DNA of 26,395 nucleotides. It comes from JAVBQG01 sp031549185. Lineage in GTDB: Bacteria; Synergistota; Synergistia; Synergistales; Synergistaceae. The notes beneath the pieces were generated by a model. That model did no database searches. It was not told the origin of the DNA and saw only the letters and a program-made list of their open reading frames with translations. Made by a program: the position numbers and the translations under genes. Below, piece after piece: positions 23,522-26,395 of this stretch. Location: assembly GCA_031549185.1 (NCBI GenBank), contig JAVBQG010000024.1, positions 1 through 26,395 of the forward strand, written 5' to 3'. Position 1 is the first letter of the stretch; each line of letters opens with the position of its first letter.

Positions 23522-24337
23522 GTGGAGGCCACAAAGAATACGCCGCAGGATAGCGAAAAATTTTTCGAACGGATGATGTTGCTGAGGAAGCCCGTCGATT
23601 TCCCCACTCGCATGAGCCCCATGTCCATTGCCGAAAAGACGAAGCTGGCACAGTACCAGAAGCGCCTCGAACAGGATTTCTTCAACGTCGTCGAGGGCAT
23701 GCTCAAGATCCTCGACTCGAAGGATCACTACACCTCTTGCCACTCCTACTATGTGATGCAAATCAGCGTCAAGCTCGCAAAGCGCTTCGGTTTCGACGAC
23801 GCTCGCGTCGAACTGGTGCGCGGCGCGTCTCTTTTGCACGACATCGGCAAGGTCGGCATCCCATATGGAATTCTCAACAAGAGAACGAAGCTGACGAGCG
23901 ACGAGTTCGCCACGATCAAGGGGCACCCCGAGATCGGCTCGCGCATGGTGGGAGGTTTCGAGCAGTTCGCCGGCGCGGGCGGCATCATCCGCCATCATCA
24001 CGAACGCTTCGACGGCAAGGGCTATCCGAATCGGATCGGAGGGCGGGAGATCCCGCTCGAAGCCCGCCTGATCGCGGTGGCGGATTCGTATCACGCCATG
24101 ACGTCCCACAGGTCGTACAAAGGATCGCGGGATCGCACCTACGTCGTCGAGGAGTTCAAGCGCTGCCGGGGCACGCAGTTCGACCCGGAGGTAACCGACG
24201 TGCTGATCGAGATGGTCTCGACGGACGACGAGTTCGCCGACTGTGGAGGAACGACGGCGACACTGAGCGAGGGGCGCAAGGTGCCCACCCCCTCCTTTCA
24301 GCGTCTGCTGAGTCCGTCGTCCGGCTTCGCGCTGTAG
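23522..24337 (+). CDS. HD-GYP domain protein, predicted cyclic-di-GMP phosphodiesterase
   Basis: A 271-residue protein made almost wholly of an HD-GYP domain (about 40-240). Metal and signature residues are intact: HSYYVMQ, LLHDIGKVGIP with H106 and D107, GHPEIG, HHHERFDGKGYP (the GYP motif) and VADSYHAM. The family hydrolyses cyclic di-GMP. There is no receiver, PAS or membrane domain, so the signal input is unclear. GTG with an upstream G-run is the likely start; ATG at 23573 is an alternative. It is followed 16 bases later by a closely similar gene, indicating tandem duplication. Confidence 0.9.
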   Translation: MEATKNTPQDSEKFFERMMLLRKPVDFPTRMSPMSIAEKTKLAQYQKRLEQDFFNVVEGMLKILDSKDHYTSCHSYYVMQISVKLAKRFGFDDARVELVRGASLLHDIGKVGIPYGILNKRTKLTSDEFATIKGHPEIGSRMVGGFEQFAGAGGIIRHHHERFDGKGYPNRIGGREIPLEARLIAVADSYHAMTSHRSYKGSRDRTYVVEEFKRCRGTQFDPEVTDVLIEMVSTDDEFADCGGTTATLSEGRKVPTPSFQRLLSPSSGFAL

Positions 24338-24353
24338 CGCCGCAAGAGCGCAT

Positions 24354-25607
24354 ATGCCCGCACCGCAATATCGAAAGCGCCTCGAGAGGGACTTCTTCAA
24401 CCTCATCGAGGCGATGGTAAAAATCCTCGGCTCCAAGGATCGGTACACGTTTCACCACTCTCTCTTCGTCATGGAGATCGGCGTCAAGCTCGCCGAACGC
24501 TTCGATTTCGAGGAAGACCGCCTCGCGCGGATGCGCACCGCCTCTCTTCTGCACGACATCGGCAAAGTGGGAATTCCCTACGGCATTCTCAATAAGAAAG
24601 AGCGGCTGACGGAGCAGGAGTTCGCCATGATCAGGGAGCACCCCGTGATCGGCTCTCTCATGGTCGAGGACTTCGAACAGTTCGCCGGCATCGACCGGAT
24701 CATCCGCTATCATCACGAGCGCTACGACGGCACCGGCTACCCGAGCGGGCTCGCCGGGACGGACATTCCGCTGGAAGCCCGGCTGATCGCGGTGGCGGAC
24801 TCCTACCACGCGATGGCCTCGCGCAGAGCGTACAAGGAGTCGCGCGACCGGAGCTACATCGCCCAGGAGCTCCTGCGTTGCCGGGGCGCGCAGTTCGACC
24901 CCGAAGTGGTCGACGTATTCGTCGACATGATCGAGACCGATCCGGAGTTCGTCCGGTACGAGGACGCCTATGTCAACAACAGCGACTGGCGCGCCGTCTT
25001 CGCCACTCAGGGGGAGGGAGAGCCCTTCTTCGCGGAAGCGGCTGTCGATACGCCGGGAGAGGCCGAGTGGGAGCGTCGCCTGGAGCAGGATTTCGACCTC
25101 ACGCTCGAGATGCTGCTCTTCGTCATGAAAATGCAGGAGGTCGACATCTACCGGCACGGCGAGAGGGTGTGCGATCTGGCCGTCTCCATCGGGGGCGCGA
25201 TGGCCCTTTCGCGGCAGTCGCTGGCGGAGCTGCGGATCGCGTCGCTGCTGCACGGCATCGGGGAGATCGCCTTCATCGAGGAGGGACAGCAGGAGGGAAG
25301 CGGCGCGGCGGACGATGTGGCGGTCGCCGTGGCAAGCCACAACATCCTGTCGCCGATGAATCGCTTCGAAAGGACGGCGCGCATCATCCGGGCGCAGTGG
25401 GAGAACTGCGACGGCTCCGGCCTGCCCGACGGGCTCTCCGGCGGCGAGATTCCGATCGAGGGCGCCATTCTGCGCGTCGCGAATGTCGCGGCGCAGGCAG
25501 GCGGTTTCGAGGAGGCGGCGGCGGAGTTGCGGAGGGGTTCGGGGGTGGAATACCGTCCCGACGTAGTGGAGGCGTCCCTGAAAGTCATGAAAGAGGGGGC
25601 CGGCTAG
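24354..25607 (+). CDS. Double HD-GYP protein: one intact and one degenerate domain
   Basis: A 417-residue protein with two HD-GYP units in tandem. The first (about 1-205) is intact and very similar to the upstream gene: HD at H67/D68 in LLHDIGKVGIPYGILNK, YHHERYDGTGYP and VADSYHAM. The second (about 240-415) starts with the same helix pattern (ERRLEQDF) but has lost its metal site: LLHGIGE at 298-304 replaces HD, AQWENCDGSGLP replaces HHER..GYP, and VANVAAQ replaces VADSYHA. It is probably a regulatory or dimerisation module. The active half would degrade cyclic di-GMP. No signal peptide is seen. The end runs into a terminator whose loop contains the stop codon. Confidence 0.9.
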   Translation: MPAPQYRKRLERDFFNLIEAMVKILGSKDRYTFHHSLFVMEIGVKLAERFDFEEDRLARMRTASLLHDIGKVGIPYGILNKKERLTEQEFAMIREHPVIGSLMVEDFEQFAGIDRIIRYHHERYDGTGYPSGLAGTDIPLEARLIAVADSYHAMASRRAYKESRDRSYIAQELLRCRGAQFDPEVVDVFVDMIETDPEFVRYEDAYVNNSDWRAVFATQGEGEPFFAEAAVDTPGEAEWERRLEQDFDLTLEMLLFVMKMQEVDIYRHGERVCDLAVSIGGAMALSRQSLAELRIASLLHGIGEIAFIEEGQQEGSGAADDVAVAVASHNILSPMNRFERTARIIRAQWENCDGSGLPDGLSGGEIPIEGAILRVANVAAQAGGFEEAAAELRRGSGVEYRPDVVEASLKVMKEGAG

Positions 25608-25614
25608 CCCCCTC
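25593..25614. terminator. Bidirectional hairpin terminator between the HD-GYP gene and ppa
   Basis: GAGGGGGC (25593-25600) pairs perfectly with GCCCCCTC (25607-25614) around CGGCTA. The stop codon of the HD-GYP gene lies across the loop and second arm, and the ppa stop is 3 bases beyond. Short T-rich tails (CCTTATTT on +, TTTC on -) fit use by both convergent genes. Confidence 0.65.
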
Positions 25615-25616
25615 CC

Positions 25617-26150
25617 TTATTTCGTCCGGAATTTTTTTCGGTACGCCTCGATGCATTTGCGGATGATCTCCTTCGCCGACTCGGCGCCGCGCACACTGTC
25701 GAGCGCGGTGGACTTCCCCTCCAGCTCTTTGTAGACGGAGAAGAAGTGCGTCATCTCCTGCGCGATGTGCGCCGGCAACGCTTCGATACGGTTGTAGCCG
25801 TTGTACGTGGGGTCGCCGCTCGGCACGGCGATGATCTTCTCGTCCAGATAACCGCCGTCCTCCATCACGATCACGCCGATCGGGTAGCACTCGACCAGCG
25901 ACATGGGGAGGATCACCTCCGACGAGAGCAGCAACACGTCCAGCGGGTCGTTGTCGTCCGCGTAGGTGCGGGGGATGAAGCCGTAGTTGGCGGGGTAGTG
26001 CGTCGACGTGTAGAGAATCCTGTCCAGACGCAGCAGGCCGGTCTCCTTGTCCAGCTCGTACTTGACCTTGCTCCCCTTGGAAATCTCGATGACCGCGGTA
26101 AAAACGTCGGGCCTCACGCGCGCCGGGTCGATGTCGTGCCAGATATTCAC
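25617..26150 (-). CDS. ppa: Inorganic pyrophosphatase (family I)
   Basis: Hydrolyses pyrophosphate to phosphate. The 177-residue protein from GTG at 26150 begins MNIWHDIDPA, the usual start for this group. The family signature DNDPLDVLLL at 66-75 carries magnesium ligands D66, D68 and D71; KGSKVKYELDK and YPANYGFIP also match. GTG is favoured over ATG at 26168 and TTG at 26174 because GGGAGTG lies in front of it, and the predicted transcription start lies only a few bases before 26168. Confidence 0.95.
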   Translation of the reverse strand: MNIWHDIDPARVRPDVFTAVIEISKGSKVKYELDKETGLLRLDRILYTSTHYPANYGFIPRTYADDNDPLDVLLLSSEVILPMSLVECYPIGVIVMEDGGYLDEKIIAVPSGDPTYNGYNRIEALPAHIAQEMTHFFSVYKELEGKSTALDSVRGAESAKEIIRKCIEAYRKKFRTK

Positions 26151-26179
26151 GTTTGTCACTCCCTTCATGTTCAATGCGC

Positions 26180-26188
26180 ATTATAGCA
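26180..26188 (-). promoter_or_regulatory. Extended -10 promoter for ppa
   Basis: On the - strand TGCTATAAT is a perfect extended -10 element. Transcription would begin near 26173, giving a leader of about 23 bases before the GTG start of ppa. The -35 region is poor, as is usual for extended -10 promoters. Confidence 0.6.
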
Positions 26189-26262
26189 GTACCCGTGTGA
26201 AAATAATCGTGCATGATATCGTTCCCGCTTCGGACCTGTTGATGGATTTTAGCGACCCGACT

Positions 26263-26305
26263 TTTACAGTTACTCCATTAATTCACTCCTCAAGCAAACT
26301 GTAAA
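26263..26305. repeat. 9-bp inverted repeat upstream of an orphan terminator
   Basis: TTTACAGTT (26263-26271) and AACTGTAAA (26297-26305) are perfect inverted copies 25 bases apart in an A/T-rich stretch. They could be an operator, a recombination-site remnant or the stem of a small RNA. Nothing else identifies it. Confidence 0.4.
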
Positions 26306-26310
26306 CCCTG

Positions 26311-26342
26311 AAAGACACCGATTTTGGTGTCTTTTCTTTTTG
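26311..26342 (+). terminator. Intrinsic terminator, + strand, with no gene upstream in the window
   Basis: AAAGACACC pairs with GGTGTCTTT (26311-26319 with 26326-26334) around GATTTT and is followed by a T-rich tail to 26342. It is a textbook terminator reading rightwards, but no + strand gene lies between ppa and it. Confidence 0.75.
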
Positions 26343-26347
26343 TCTTG

Positions 26348-26376
26348 TTGTGGTTATGCTATTGTTGTGCTATAAT
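26348..26376 (+). promoter_or_regulatory. Strong sigma-70 promoter reading out of the window
   Basis: TTGTGG (26348-26353) and a perfect TATAAT (26371-26376) are 17 bases apart. The transcript would start near 26383 and leave the window; its gene is not visible. Confidence 0.6.
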
Positions 26377-26395
26377 AATGAATCTTCAGAAGCCA

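Noticed and set aside
24156..25340. 394-codon open frame on the - strand opposite the HD-GYP genes
   Set aside because: Shadow frame; the HD-GYP motifs are on the + strand.
26047..26304. 85-codon + strand frame ending just before the orphan terminator
   Set aside because: Most of it is antisense to ppa; no ribosome site and no family resemblance, although the terminator position made it tempting.

Overview
The window looks like a chromosomal segment of an anaerobic, amino-acid-fermenting bacterium. Most genes have strongly G/C-biased third codon positions. The gene content (3-methylaspartate route of glutamate fermentation, alanine dehydrogenase, a mannose-type PTS, exported DUF3160 and Memo-like proteins, HD-GYP proteins) fits a Synergistota-like organism. 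That placement is an inference from gene content, not a database result. No rRNA, tRNA, CRISPR array or intact transposase gene was found.

Left block (1-7834, + strand): the end of glmS, then glmL, glmE, methylaspartate ammonia-lyase, an AtuA-like (DUF1446) protein, a DUF4387 protein, a P-loop ATPase and a class I fumarase/mesaconase alpha subunit. Together they take glutamate to 3-methylaspartate, mesaconate and probably citramalate. The first ~2.05 kb has much less G/C-biased codon use than the rest, and the change falls inside the intact glmE reading frame. A G/C-rich inverted repeat pair lies between glmE and the lyase gene. The mesaconase beta subunit that normally accompanies alpha is absent.

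Middle (8104-11451, + strand): a mannose-family PTS operon in the order IIA, BtpA/SgcQ-like protein, IIB, IIC, IID, with a small imperfect inverted-repeat element between IIB and IIC. Convergent to it on the - strand are alanine dehydrogenase and an orphan periplasmic binding protein. Next come an inverted pair of REP-like hairpin elements and two overlapping genes for exported proteins, one Memo-like and one DUF3160.

Right block (17507-23268, - strand): a compact run read as def, fmt, nudix hydrolase (nudF-like), xerD-like recombinase, purine-nucleoside phosphorylase, pyrimidine-nucleoside phosphorylase, then a small sigma-70-family factor. The order from nudF to the sigma factor recalls the Firmicutes locus that ends in spoIIA-sigF. 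Divergent from def are two tandem HD-GYP genes holding three HD-GYP units, the last catalytically dead. They converge on inorganic pyrophosphatase at a shared hairpin terminator. The last ~220 bases are A/T-rich and hold an orphan terminator, an inverted repeat and a strong promoter pointing out of the window.

The most interesting points are the unexplained AtuA/DUF4387/ATPase trio in the methylaspartate pathway, the codon-use break inside glmE, the sigF-like synteny without sporulation genes, the tandem HD-GYP units with a dead third copy, and the two inverted hairpin-repeat pairs, one with paired stem changes.
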